Positions 45,628 through 53,113 of a stretch of DNA of 64,000 bases are shown here, in pieces. The notes under the pieces are model-generated. The model was not told where the DNA came from. It saw nothing but the letters and a program-made list of their open reading frames with translations, and did not search any database. Both the position numbers and the translations under genes were made by a program. Source of the DNA: Alphaproteobacteria bacterium. GTDB lineage: Bacteria > Pseudomonadota > Alphaproteobacteria > Ferrovibrionales > Ferrovibrionaceae. The stretch is taken from contig JAHCJQ010000004.1 in assembly GCA_026126215.1 (NCBI GenBank), positions 1 through 64,000 on the forward strand. Reading direction: 5' to 3'. How positions within the stretch are numbered: position 1 is the stretch's first letter; every line of letters begins with the position of its first letter.

Positions 45628-45942
45628 CTGCGCCACTCGTCCGGCATGCTGCGTTTTCTCATTGGGCCTGGCCTCCTCCGGGTGGCGCAGGATAGCCGGC
45701 GCGTCGGGGCGTGTCAGGATACGCGCGTTCTGTCGCAGTGCATCGGACCAGCGCCCTGTCAGAGCCCCGGTTGGATCGCGGTGGAGCGATACCATCGCTT
45801 CACACGGCTGTGGATATCAACCATGAGGCTTTTGGATCCTCGTCCTGTCAACCGTCAATAATTTCGACGCCGATTCGTAAAGAAAGCTGACAGAGCATCT
45901 GCGACACCTTGTCTAAGTAGCTGAACTGTAAGGAATGCTGAA
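45628..45942. other. Divergent intergenic region before the PEP-CTERM gene
   Basis: 315 bases between two divergent genes, turning AT-rich after 45850. It contains AAGGA at 45930-45934, a ribosome site for the 45943 start. A CTTGTC occurs at 45908-45913. I see no clear promoter, repeat or small gene here. Confidence 0.5.
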
Positions 45943-46659
45943 ATGGCATATGGATTGCTTGATAAAGGATTAAGAATTGTGGGTGTCGCAGAGGCGAGGT
46001 GGCTCATGACCAGCGAAAAGTTGAGGTCCCGTCTGCTCGGTACCGTCTTCGGGGCGGCGCTGGTGGCTTTCGGTCCAGGTTTCGCTGCGGCGCACACGCT
46101 GCCCACATCAATCCTGCAGGGGGGTGATTCCTACGGTTTTGAGGATCCCTGCGACTCCGGCGGAGGCACCGGCAGCGGTTGCGAGCCAGGGCCGAACGAC
46201 ATGGAAGGCAACGAGCCGGAGGACGGCGGCAGCAACCCATTCGATCAGAAGACAAATCTCTCGCTGTTCGGTTCCTCGGGCACCGGCACGGGCGGTGGTG
46301 GCGGCGGCTCCGGTGGCGGCGGTGGCGGATCCGGCGGCGGCGGCGGGGGTGAAGCCGGCGGCGGCGGAGGTGGAGCCGGCGGCGGTGACGGCGAAGGGGA
46401 TGGTGAAGGCGACGGCGAGGAGAATACCAAGGGCGGGCCGGAGGGCGAGGAGAATCCAATCCCGCCGCTGGCTTTGCTTACGCTCGACCCGCTGAACGAA
46501 GAGGGCGAGGAAACCGACGGCGAGCAGCAGACCAACCTGCGCACCTCGGTGGTGCCGGAGCCGGGCACGCTCTCTCTGCTTGGCTTGGCCTTGCTTGGCC
46601 TCGGCGGTTTGATGATGGGGCGGCGCCGATTGCTGGCGCGGCGGGTGAAATCCGACTGA
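45943..46659 (+). CDS. PEP-CTERM sorting-domain protein, Gly/Glu-rich
   Basis: 238 residues from ATG 45943, or 217 from ATG 46006; both have a plausible ribosome site (AAGGA at 45930-45934; GAGG at 45995-45998). An N-terminal signal sequence (LLGTVFGAALVAFGPGFAAA) precedes a long low-complexity middle (about 55-185) made of GGGGGGS-like and GDGEGDGEE-like stretches with no recognised domain. The C-terminus VPEPGTLSLLGLALLGLGG followed by RRRLLARR is a textbook PEP-CTERM signal: PEP, transmembrane helix, basic cluster. Such proteins are sorted by an exosortase to the envelope or exopolysaccharide. No exosortase gene is in the window. A terminator follows. Confidence 0.88.
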   Translation: MAYGLLDKGLRIVGVAEARWLMTSEKLRSRLLGTVFGAALVAFGPGFAAAHTLPTSILQGGDSYGFEDPCDSGGGTGSGCEPGPNDMEGNEPEDGGSNPFDQKTNLSLFGSSGTGTGGGGGGSGGGGGGSGGGGGGEAGGGGGGAGGGDGEGDGEGDGEENTKGGPEGEENPIPPLALLTLDPLNEEGEETDGEQQTNLRTSVVPEPGTLSLLGLALLGLGGLMMGRRRLLARRVKSD

Positions 46660-46691
46660 AACCGGTTCGACTGGTCCGATGACCTTATCAG

Positions 46692-46720
46692 GGCGGCGGG
46701 GTTCCCGCCGCCTTTACTTT
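46692..46720 (+). terminator. Rho-independent terminator after the PEP-CTERM gene
   Basis: A perfect 9-bp G/C stem (46692-46700 with 46704-46712) with loop GTT, followed by TTTACTTT. Confidence 0.8.
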
Positions 46721-46828
46721 GTGTCGGCGACGGAACTCGCCGTCACTGCATCGTGATCCGGCGTTATTTGTCCGCTTTCCGGACTAGGTCCAATCTCCGG
46801 CGAGAGCAACTGCATCGCTGGGCGGACC

Positions 46829-47617
46829 GTGATCGACAAGGCTTCAAGGCGCCTGCGCGCCTTTTACCGAACCCACCTGCGCTATCCGCTCTGGCGGTTG
46901 CGCAACTGGCGCCGACCCTACAGCGACTATTATGTCGACGTGGTCATGGGCAAGCTCAATGCCGGCTTGCAGCATCCGGCCATCGGTTCCGACGTGGTTG
47001 CCCATTCGACGCCGATGGAAATGTTCGATTTCCTGGCGCCGCTTGGCCTGCGCCCCGACCATTGCGTCGTGGATTATGGCTGCGGCAGCCTGCGGCTCGG
47101 GCGGCCGTTCATCGAGTATCTCGATGCCGGGAAATACTGGGGCTACGAGGTGACGCCGGAGTTTCTGCGCATCGGCCGGGACAAGCTGCCGCCCGAACTG
47201 CTTGAGGTCAAGCGGCCCAATTTGCGGGTGATCGACGAACACACTTTGGCGGAGGGGCGGGCGGCGAACCCCGAATTCATCGCCTGCTGGAAGGTGGTGA
47301 GCAAGGTACCGGAACATCTGCTCGACGAATTTTTCCGTAACTTGACCGGCTTGCTGCGTCCAGGCGGACGGATCCTGCTTGAATTCTCGGAAAGCGCTCA
47401 CCGGGTCAAGGTCTCGCCGATGTCCTGGGCCAATCCGCGCTCGCTCCTGCTCGACCATCTCGAGCGGGCCATGCCCGGCCTCGAAATCCGGATCCACCGG
47501 TTGAGCGGCGGTGCGCCGCCGGTAATCCAGAAGTCGGTGATGGAGATCGCGCTTGTGACCGGCCAGCAAGGCGGGGCTGCCGGAAGCGCGAGAGCACTGG
47601 CGGAGGTTGAGGCCTGA
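46829..47617 (+). CDS. SAM-dependent class I methyltransferase
   Basis: 262 residues from a GTG at 46829 with no clear ribosome site, so the start is uncertain. A basic N-terminus is followed by the SAM-binding motif VVDYGCGSLRLGRPFIEYL, then YWGYEVTPEFLRIGRDKL, and a methyltransferase motif PGGRILLEFSESAHR. The substrate is unknown. It lies between a terminator and a 259-base gap before the kinase gene. Its product could modify a surface compound or a signal, but I see no evidence either way. Confidence 0.8.
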   Translation: MIDKASRRLRAFYRTHLRYPLWRLRNWRRPYSDYYVDVVMGKLNAGLQHPAIGSDVVAHSTPMEMFDFLAPLGLRPDHCVVDYGCGSLRLGRPFIEYLDAGKYWGYEVTPEFLRIGRDKLPPELLEVKRPNLRVIDEHTLAEGRAANPEFIACWKVVSKVPEHLLDEFFRNLTGLLRPGGRILLEFSESAHRVKVSPMSWANPRSLLLDHLERAMPGLEIRIHRLSGGAPPVIQKSVMEIALVTGQQGGAAGSARALAEVEA

Positions 47618-47876
47618 CTTGACGCTTGACCCGGAATCGAGCGCTAAGTTCTTGTGGTTGGATACCAAAGTAGTTTTACAATCGCAGTTCGGTGAAAGCG
47701 GTCATATCCGCGAATTGCGCTGGCCCTATTTCTGGCATTCCGGCTAGCGCGGTGTCATTATTCATGCGTTGGTAACCATAGTCTTCGGCCCGAATTCGCG
47801 GGGGGCTTCGTGGGAGAGATGTGGGGTTAACCCGGCATTATCCATTTGATGCGAAGAGACAAGCGAGCGTCGGTCA

Positions 47877-49328
47877 ATGGCACCGGCGGGCCGTGGGGGC
47901 AAAATGACTGTGCCGCAACCTTTCGGGATCAAGCGCGATCTTGAATTGCAGACCGAACGGACCGCGGATGGCCGCCGGCCGTGGCATGGAATGGTCGCGG
48001 CATCGGCGCAGAAGGGCGCCGGAAGCGAGATCCGCTTCGAGCAGCTTGGTCAGACTCTTTCGAGCAGCATCTATGCGGTCGCGCTGGAAGCGGCGGCGGC
48101 ACTTCTGATCGTGCTCGGCCTCGGCGGCCTGGTGCCGCCAGCGGTGCTCGCCACCTGGTTCCTGCTGGTCTGGGGCCTCGCGGCGGCCCGCGCCATGCTT
48201 TGGTATCGCTACAAGCGGTGGTTCATCTCGGCGGATTCCATAGGGCAGGCGCAAGCCCTGCTTGTCTGCGTCAGTGCTGCGAGCGGCCTGCTTTGGGGCG
48301 GGGCGCTGGTCTTTCTCTGGCCGTTCGAGGCGAACGTACACCAGGTCTTCCTGGTGATGACCGCGGCGGCGATCGCGGCGGCCTCATCCGGCCTGATGCT
48401 GAGCCACCTTCCCTCCCTGATGGTCTTCATCGGCGCCGGGTTGCTGATGGTCGTCCTCGGCTATCCACGCAATGGCGGAGACAGCCTCTATGGGCTGATT
48501 GCCGGCTTCGCGCTGCCGTATGCGCTGATCCTTGGCCTCGTGGCACGCCATATCAACTCGATCCTTGTCAAGTCCCACATGCTGCGGCTCGAACTGGCAT
48601 CTGCCAAGGAAGAGGCGCAGGTGGCGAGCCGGGCCAAGTCGGAATTCATCTCCAGCATCAGTCACGAGTTGCGCACGCCGCTCAATGCGGTGATCGGTTT
48701 CTCCGAGATCATGATGCAGCAGATGTTCGGCCCCATCGGCAATGCCCAGTATCTGGACTATACCAAGGACATCCACCGCTCCGGCTCGCACCTGCTCGCC
48801 ATCATCAACGATATCCTCGACCTGACCAAGATCGAGGCCGGCAAGATGGTGGTGCATGAATCGGAGGTTGATGTCTCCGAGGTCGTCACCGCCACGGTCA
48901 GTATCCTGCGCGACAGCGCCGACAAGGCGGGGCTCGAGGTGGATTGCCGCTGGCCGGAGCCGGCGCCCCGACTCAAATGCGACGAGCGACTGCTCAAGCA
49001 GATGCTGCTCAACCTGATCTCTAACGCGATCAAGTTCACGCCGATCGGCGGCAAGGTAAGCATCACGGTGGAGCGGACGCCCGGGCGCGAAACGCTGATC
49101 GTTGTGCACGATACGGGCATCGGCATCGCGCCCGACGACATGGAGCTGGTCATGCAGGCGTTCGGCCAGGTCGAGGGGGCGATGACGCGGCAGCATTCCG
49201 GCACCGGCCTTGGTCTGCCCCTGGTGAAAGCCATGGCGGAACTGCATGGCGCCAGGTTCGAATTGCAAAGCACGGTCGATGTGGGCACGACGGCCACGCT
49301 TCGCTTTTCCGCCGCCAGTGCGGCCTGA
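47877..49328 (+). CDS. Membrane-bound histidine kinase, intact, no receiver
   Basis: 483 residues (ATG 47904 is an alternative). Five to six hydrophobic segments (about 63-225) form the sensor, with no obvious periplasmic domain. A short coiled stretch (LELASAKEEAQVASRAKSE) leads to HisKA with phosphoacceptor His in SHELRTPLNAVIGFSE. The HATPase has N-box NLISNAIKFTP, G1 DTGIGIAP and G2 SGTGLGLPLVKAM, all intact. No response regulator is adjacent. It is 344 bases upstream of, and on the same strand as, the autoinducer synthase. The neighbouring CqsS-like protein lacks these catalytic features, so this may be its working partner; that is inference. Confidence 0.9.
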   Translation: MAPAGRGGKMTVPQPFGIKRDLELQTERTADGRRPWHGMVAASAQKGAGSEIRFEQLGQTLSSSIYAVALEAAAALLIVLGLGGLVPPAVLATWFLLVWGLAAARAMLWYRYKRWFISADSIGQAQALLVCVSAASGLLWGGALVFLWPFEANVHQVFLVMTAAAIAAASSGLMLSHLPSLMVFIGAGLLMVVLGYPRNGGDSLYGLIAGFALPYALILGLVARHINSILVKSHMLRLELASAKEEAQVASRAKSEFISSISHELRTPLNAVIGFSEIMMQQMFGPIGNAQYLDYTKDIHRSGSHLLAIINDILDLTKIEAGKMVVHESEVDVSEVVTATVSILRDSADKAGLEVDCRWPEPAPRLKCDERLLKQMLLNLISNAIKFTPIGGKVSITVERTPGRETLIVVHDTGIGIAPDDMELVMQAFGQVEGAMTRQHSGTGLGLPLVKAMAELHGARFELQSTVDVGTTATLRFSAASAA

Positions 49329-49332
49329 CGGC

Positions 49333-49366
49333 GTTATCCACCGTTAACCAAGTTCTTGTGGATAAC
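49333..49366. repeat. 9-bp inverted repeat carrying two DnaA-box-like sites
   Basis: GTTATCCAC (49333-49341) and GTGGATAAC (49358-49366) are perfectly inverted around 16 bases. The right arm contains TGTGGATAA, the reverse complement of the consensus DnaA box TTATCCACA; the left arm gives TTATCCACC, one mismatch. No T-run follows, so a terminator is unlikely on the plus strand. Confidence 0.55.
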
Positions 49367-49405
49367 CTGGTCTTCGACAGACAAGGTATGGTGTCCTACC
49401 ACCAA

Positions 49406-49519
49406 CTTGTCGCAAATTTCTCACAAATTCATTTTGATTAATTGCTTAGTAAAAGGCCGCGACCAATAGGCAACACTTTATCTTGTCCAAATTTGAGACA
49501 AGTTATTGTCTTGTATAAT
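49406..49519 (+). promoter_or_regulatory. cqsA promoter region with repeated CTTGTC/CAAATTT sites
   Basis: A perfect -10 box TATAAT lies at 49514-49519. Directly upstream, at 49482-49502, CTTGTC and GACAAG are inverted around CAAATTTGA (core palindrome CAAATTTG), covering where a -35 box would be (TTGAGA at 49493, short 15-base spacer). A second half copy, CTTGTC-G-CAAATTT, lies at 49406-49419, and a lone GACAAG at 49380-49385. Placement fits a repressor or autoregulator. The 344-base interval 49329-49672 is markedly AT-rich relative to its surroundings. A 6-bp hairpin (49547-49552 with 49560-49565) lies in the predicted leader. The regulator is unknown. Confidence 0.6.
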
Positions 49520-49672
49520 CCAAAAAATTGGATACCTTATTTTAGGATGTGCATCTCAAGCACATGTTAAGAAATAGTTATCGTAGTTGCGTCGCCATCG
49601 TTTTTGTCCTCAATGGCAACGAAGGTGGTTTGGCAGGCCGAATGTAATAGTAAAGAAGCGAGGCGGGGGCCA

Positions 49673-50926
49673 ATGTCGTTGCCGTTCGAGTGCGGAAGTT
49701 CTTCCGTTATTTCCAGACCTCGGGATTGGGGCGAACTTCCGGGCCTTACCTGGCGGATCGAACAGTATTTCGAGCGCTTCAAGGACGGACACGCGACGAA
49801 GGGCATTCCGCCAACGGCGAAGACCCTTATCTTTTCGAGTAACGACTATCTGTCGATCGGCGGCGATCCCCGGATCGTTGAGGCGCAGGTCCGGCGCCTT
49901 CGCGAGTTCGGGGATTCGGTGCTCATGTCGGCGGTATTCCTGCATTCCGAGACCGAGCAGCGCGCTTTCGAGCGCCGTATCGCCCGATTCATGGGCGCCG
50001 AAGATGCCGTGCTCTGCCAGTCCGGCTGGTGCGCCAATGACGGCCTGATCCAGACCCTGGCCGACCAGACGATCCCGATCTATTTCGACATGTTCGCGCA
50101 CATGTCCTTCTGGCAGGGCGCGCAGAGCGCCGGCGTCAAGGCGCGGCCATTCCGCCATAACAGCGTGGAGAACCTGGCGGCGCTGATCCGCAAGAACGGC
50201 CCGGGCATCGTCGGCGTCGATTCCGTCTATTCCACGACCGGCGATATCGCGCCGCTCGCGGAGCTGGCGGAGTTGTGCGAGGCGGAAGGTTGCCTGCTCA
50301 TCGTGGACGAGAGCCATTCCGCCGGTGTGTTCGGCGCGTCAGGCGAGGGACTGGTCGCCATGCTGGGCCTGCAGGACAGGGTGCCCTACCGAACCCTCAG
50401 CATGTCGAAGGCATTCGCCTCTCGTGCCGGCCTTGTGGTCGGGCCGTCACGCGCGCTCGAGTTCTACCGTTATGAGTCGCGGCCGGCGATCTTTTCCTCG
50501 GCGGTGGTGCCGCATGAGATTGCCGCTTTCGAGGCGTCGCTGGATGTGATCGAGGCGGAAGGCCCGCGCCGGACCCGCTTGCAGGAGAGTGCAAGTTATC
50601 TACGCAACAGGCTGGACGAACTGGGCTACAACGTCGATATCAGCCAGACACAGATCATTGCGCTGGAGGCGGGGACCGAGGCGGCGACCATCCGCCTGCG
50701 TCGGGCACTCGAGAGTCGCCACATCCAGGGTGCGGTCTTCTGCGCCCCCGCCACGCCAAAGAACCGGGCGCTGGTGCGTTTCTCGGTGACGGCTGCGCAT
50801 ACGCCCGAGCAACTCGACCGTGTCGCCGAGGTCTGCGCGGAGATCCGCGACGAGGTGGGAATGCGCGACTGGCCCTCGACCCAGCGCAAGAGCGTGCGCA
50901 GCCGCAGGCTCACGGTCGCCGCCTGA
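49673..50926 (+). CDS. cqsA: Alpha-hydroxyketone autoinducer synthase (CqsA/LqsA family)
   Basis: 417 residues from ATG 49673, chosen because LPGLTWRIEQYFERF aligns with the Vibrio N-terminus; ATG 49613 and TTG 49604 are in-frame alternatives. PLP alpha-oxoamine synthase fold, with PLP Lys near 246 in SMSKAF and the PLP-binding DESHSAGVFG. It matches V. cholerae CqsA, as I remember it, rather than 5-aminolevulinate or KBL enzymes at SNDYLSIGGD, SAVFLHSET, QSGWCANDGLIQT, IYFDMFAHMSFWQGA, GPGIVGVDSVYSTTGDIAPLAEL and RPAIFSSAVVPHE. CqsA joins an amino acid or SAM to an acyl-CoA to make an alpha-aminoketone, precursor of CAI-1-type signals. A CqsS-like receptor gene is 0.8 kb away. Confidence 0.92.
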   Translation: MSLPFECGSSSVISRPRDWGELPGLTWRIEQYFERFKDGHATKGIPPTAKTLIFSSNDYLSIGGDPRIVEAQVRRLREFGDSVLMSAVFLHSETEQRAFERRIARFMGAEDAVLCQSGWCANDGLIQTLADQTIPIYFDMFAHMSFWQGAQSAGVKARPFRHNSVENLAALIRKNGPGIVGVDSVYSTTGDIAPLAELAELCEAEGCLLIVDESHSAGVFGASGEGLVAMLGLQDRVPYRTLSMSKAFASRAGLVVGPSRALEFYRYESRPAIFSSAVVPHEIAAFEASLDVIEAEGPRRTRLQESASYLRNRLDELGYNVDISQTQIIALEAGTEAATIRLRRALESRHIQGAVFCAPATPKNRALVRFSVTAAHTPEQLDRVAEVCAEIRDEVGMRDWPSTQRKSVRSRRLTVAA

Positions 50927-50942
50927 CGCAGCGGCGTTCGGT

Positions 50943-51716
50943 TCAGCCCTGGACCGAATATCCGCCATCGACCGGGATGGCCGTCCCGGTGACGAAATCC
51001 GAAGCGGCGCTGGCGAGGAACACGGCGATCCCCGCATGATCCTCCGGCCGGCCCCAGCGGCCCGCCGGCGTGCGCGCCAGGACGCGCTCGTGCAGGCCGG
51101 GAACGTCGCTACGGGCGCGGCGCGTCAGATCCGTGTCGATCCAGCCCGGCAGCACCGCATTGACCTGGATGTTGTCTGCGGCCCAGGCGCTTGCCAGCGC
51201 GCGCGTCAGTTGCACGATGCCGCCCTTGCTGGCGGCATAGGGGCCGGCAAAGGAAGCGCCGAAGATCGACATCATGGAGCCGATATTGATGATCTTGCCA
51301 CCACCGGCCCGCTTCATCGCCGGATAGGCCGCCTGCGCGGCGATGAAGGCGCTGGTCAGATTGGTGTCGAGGATCTGCCGCCATTCCGCGAGAGCGTATT
51401 CCTCCGGCCGCTTGCGGATGTTGATGCCGGCATTGTTGATCAGGATATCGAGGCGCAGGTGGCGTTGCTCGATCTCCGCGACCACGCGCTTCAGATCGGC
51501 TTCGCTCGTGACGTCGCCCTGATGCGCCGATGCCGGCCGGCCCAGCGCGGCCAACGAGGCAAGCGCGGCCTCGTTCTTGTCGCGGTTCCGGCCGAGAATG
51601 GCGACCGTGGCACCGGCTTCGGCAAGTCCTTTGGCCATGCCGAGACCTATCCCGCCATTGCCGCCGGTCACCAGCGCGACGCGGGCGGTCAGATCGAAAG
51701 CCTTCATGGAAATCAA
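50943..51716 (-). CDS. Short-chain dehydrogenase/reductase in the receptor operon
   Basis: 257 residues. Classical SDR: cofactor motif TGGNGGIGLGMA, NNAGIN, catalytic Ser in NIGSMMS, and YAASK with Tyr/Lys. The C-terminus WIDTDLTRRARSDVPGLHERVLARTPAGRWG resembles gluconate 5-dehydrogenase or 3-ketoacyl reductase-like SDRs. It starts 16 bases after the CqsS-like gene stops, so they share a transcript, and it ends 16 bases from convergent cqsA. A role in converting the CqsA product is attractive: I recall that a Vibrio SDR (VC1059) has been linked to CAI-1 maturation. That role here is inference; a general metabolic SDR is the alternative. Confidence 0.85.
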   Translation of the reverse strand: MISMKAFDLTARVALVTGGNGGIGLGMAKGLAEAGATVAILGRNRDKNEAALASLAALGRPASAHQGDVTSEADLKRVVAEIEQRHLRLDILINNAGINIRKRPEEYALAEWRQILDTNLTSAFIAAQAAYPAMKRAGGGKIINIGSMMSIFGASFAGPYAASKGGIVQLTRALASAWAADNIQVNAVLPGWIDTDLTRRARSDVPGLHERVLARTPAGRWGRPEDHAGIAVFLASAASDFVTGTAIPVDGGYSVQG

Positions 51717-51732
51717 GTTAGCGCAAGTGGGC

Positions 51733-53085
51733 TCAGGCCACCACCCGCGGCACGGCGCGCAGCGGCGAGCGCTTCACGGCCGGCAAGTGGAGCTGGAACT
51801 CCGTGAAGCGCCCGTATTCGGAGCGGCAGAAGATCTCGCCCGAGAAGCCCTCCACCACCGCCTTGCAGAACGCAAGGCCACCGGAGGAAGCAATCGTCGG
51901 ATCTACGTAACTGCTGGCACCCTCGAAGATCGCCGAAGTCTGCGCCGCCGGAATCCCGAAACCCGTTTCGCGTATGAATAGATAGTTCTCCTCCGCGCCG
52001 GTGCCGATGCGGATGCTGATTTCGCCCTTGCCGGCGCGTGTCACGCTGTAGAGCGAATTCTTGATCAGCATCATCAGAACGCGGATCATCAGGCTATCGT
52101 TGCCGAGGAAGCTGAAATCGCCGTCGCGCTTCCAGACGATGCGCTGGCGCTCACGGTCGCTGCGGAAAGGATAGGTCTGCAAGGCCGCATCGACGCAGTC
52201 GGCGATCGAGCGGACGTTGAACGTATTGGGGTCGATGGTCACATTACGCGCATCGGCCGACGCCATCTCGAAGAGCGTGTTGACATGCTCCGCTTCCAGG
52301 CGAATACGCTCGACGACGCCTTCGAGCGCCACCAGTTCGCGCCGTTCGATGTTGGGTACCGGCAGGTTGCTATTGCGCGCGATCTGGTAGGCGCGGAGCA
52401 GGTCCGGCATGAACTTGGCAAGTCCGAGCATGCCGGCGCGCATGCCGTTGAGCGAGGGCCTCAGCTCGCGCGCGAGGTTCTGCCCGAATTCGTGCGCGGC
52501 GCGATGGCGTTCGCGTCGCAGCAGTTCGGACTTGTAGTTGAAGATGCTGCCGGCAATGAGCGCGAAGATGAAGATCGGCAGATACTCGCCATAACGGGCC
52601 AGCAGTTCCAGATTGCCGACACCGTTGTAGTAGGCAAAAGTCGCGGCGACGACCGTGCCGGCGGTGAAGAGAAGGAGCGAACTCAGCCAATCCACCAGCA
52701 TGACCAACAGCACGACGCTGATCAGGTTCGAGAGCAGCCAGATCACGGAAAATTCGTTCCGGATCAGCATGTAGTTGAAGAAGAAGGGCAGGCAGAAAAA
52801 GACGGAAAAGAACCAGTAGGCCGGAAAGAGGCCGCGCAGCTCGCGCGGCCAGCGGCTGTTCAGGGCCAGACCGAGACAGAGGATGGCGCCGGCCATGCGC
52901 AGGGAGAGGTTCTCGTAAGACTGCGGGACCAGCGCATACCATACGAAGTAGTAGAGTGGAAATCCGATGAAGCCGACCCAGCCGATGGCGCCGATATTGG
53001 GGCGTGCCTGTTCCAGCGATCGCGCGGCCAGGTCCCTGTACGCGCTCGCCCATTGCAGGGGCGATATGAGCTCGCGCTGGAACAT
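51733..53085 (-). CDS. CqsS-like autoinducer receptor, degenerate kinase, no receiver
   Basis: 450 residues. Six hydrophobic segments (about 30-185) match the CqsS sensor as I remember it: PNIGAIGWVGFIGFPLYYF, VPQSYENLSLR, FCLPFFFNYMLI, and SVIWLLS, whose Trp116 and Ser119 correspond to CqsS Trp104 and Ser107 of the ligand pocket. Phe182 sits where V. cholerae has Cys170. The H-box is ARELRPSL: Arg206 replaces the phosphoacceptor His194 of CqsS. The N-box Asn is kept (MLIKNSLYS), but G1 is ETGFGIP instead of DxGxG and G2 is SSGGLAF. It ends after the HATPase-like domain, whereas CqsS carries a receiver. It probably binds an alpha-hydroxyketone but cannot autophosphorylate normally. It leads into the SDR gene and follows the 77-residue gene. 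Confidence 0.88.
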   Translation of the reverse strand: MFQRELISPLQWASAYRDLAARSLEQARPNIGAIGWVGFIGFPLYYFVWYALVPQSYENLSLRMAGAILCLGLALNSRWPRELRGLFPAYWFFSVFFCLPFFFNYMLIRNEFSVIWLLSNLISVVLLVMLVDWLSSLLLFTAGTVVAATFAYYNGVGNLELLARYGEYLPIFIFALIAGSIFNYKSELLRRERHRAAHEFGQNLARELRPSLNGMRAGMLGLAKFMPDLLRAYQIARNSNLPVPNIERRELVALEGVVERIRLEAEHVNTLFEMASADARNVTIDPNTFNVRSIADCVDAALQTYPFRSDRERQRIVWKRDGDFSFLGNDSLMIRVLMMLIKNSLYSVTRAGKGEISIRIGTGAEENYLFIRETGFGIPAAQTSAIFEGASSYVDPTIASSGGLAFCKAVVEGFSGEIFCRSEYGRFTEFQLHLPAVKRSPLRAVPRVVA

Positions 53086-53113
53086 TGCTCTGCCTTGCGC
53101 CGTTCCCTCCGAC

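Noticed and set aside
49333-49603. Origin of replication at the AT-rich tract with DnaA boxes
   Set aside because: There are only two boxes, and no dnaA, hemE, parAB or other origin-linked genes nearby. A regulatory region for cqsA explains the AT-richness better.
49673-50926. 5-aminolevulinate synthase or 2-amino-3-ketobutyrate ligase
   Set aside because: The fold is the same, but DMFAHMSFWQGA, the DSVYSTTGDIAPLAEL form and AIFSSAVVPHE match CqsA. The adjacent CqsS-like gene agrees.
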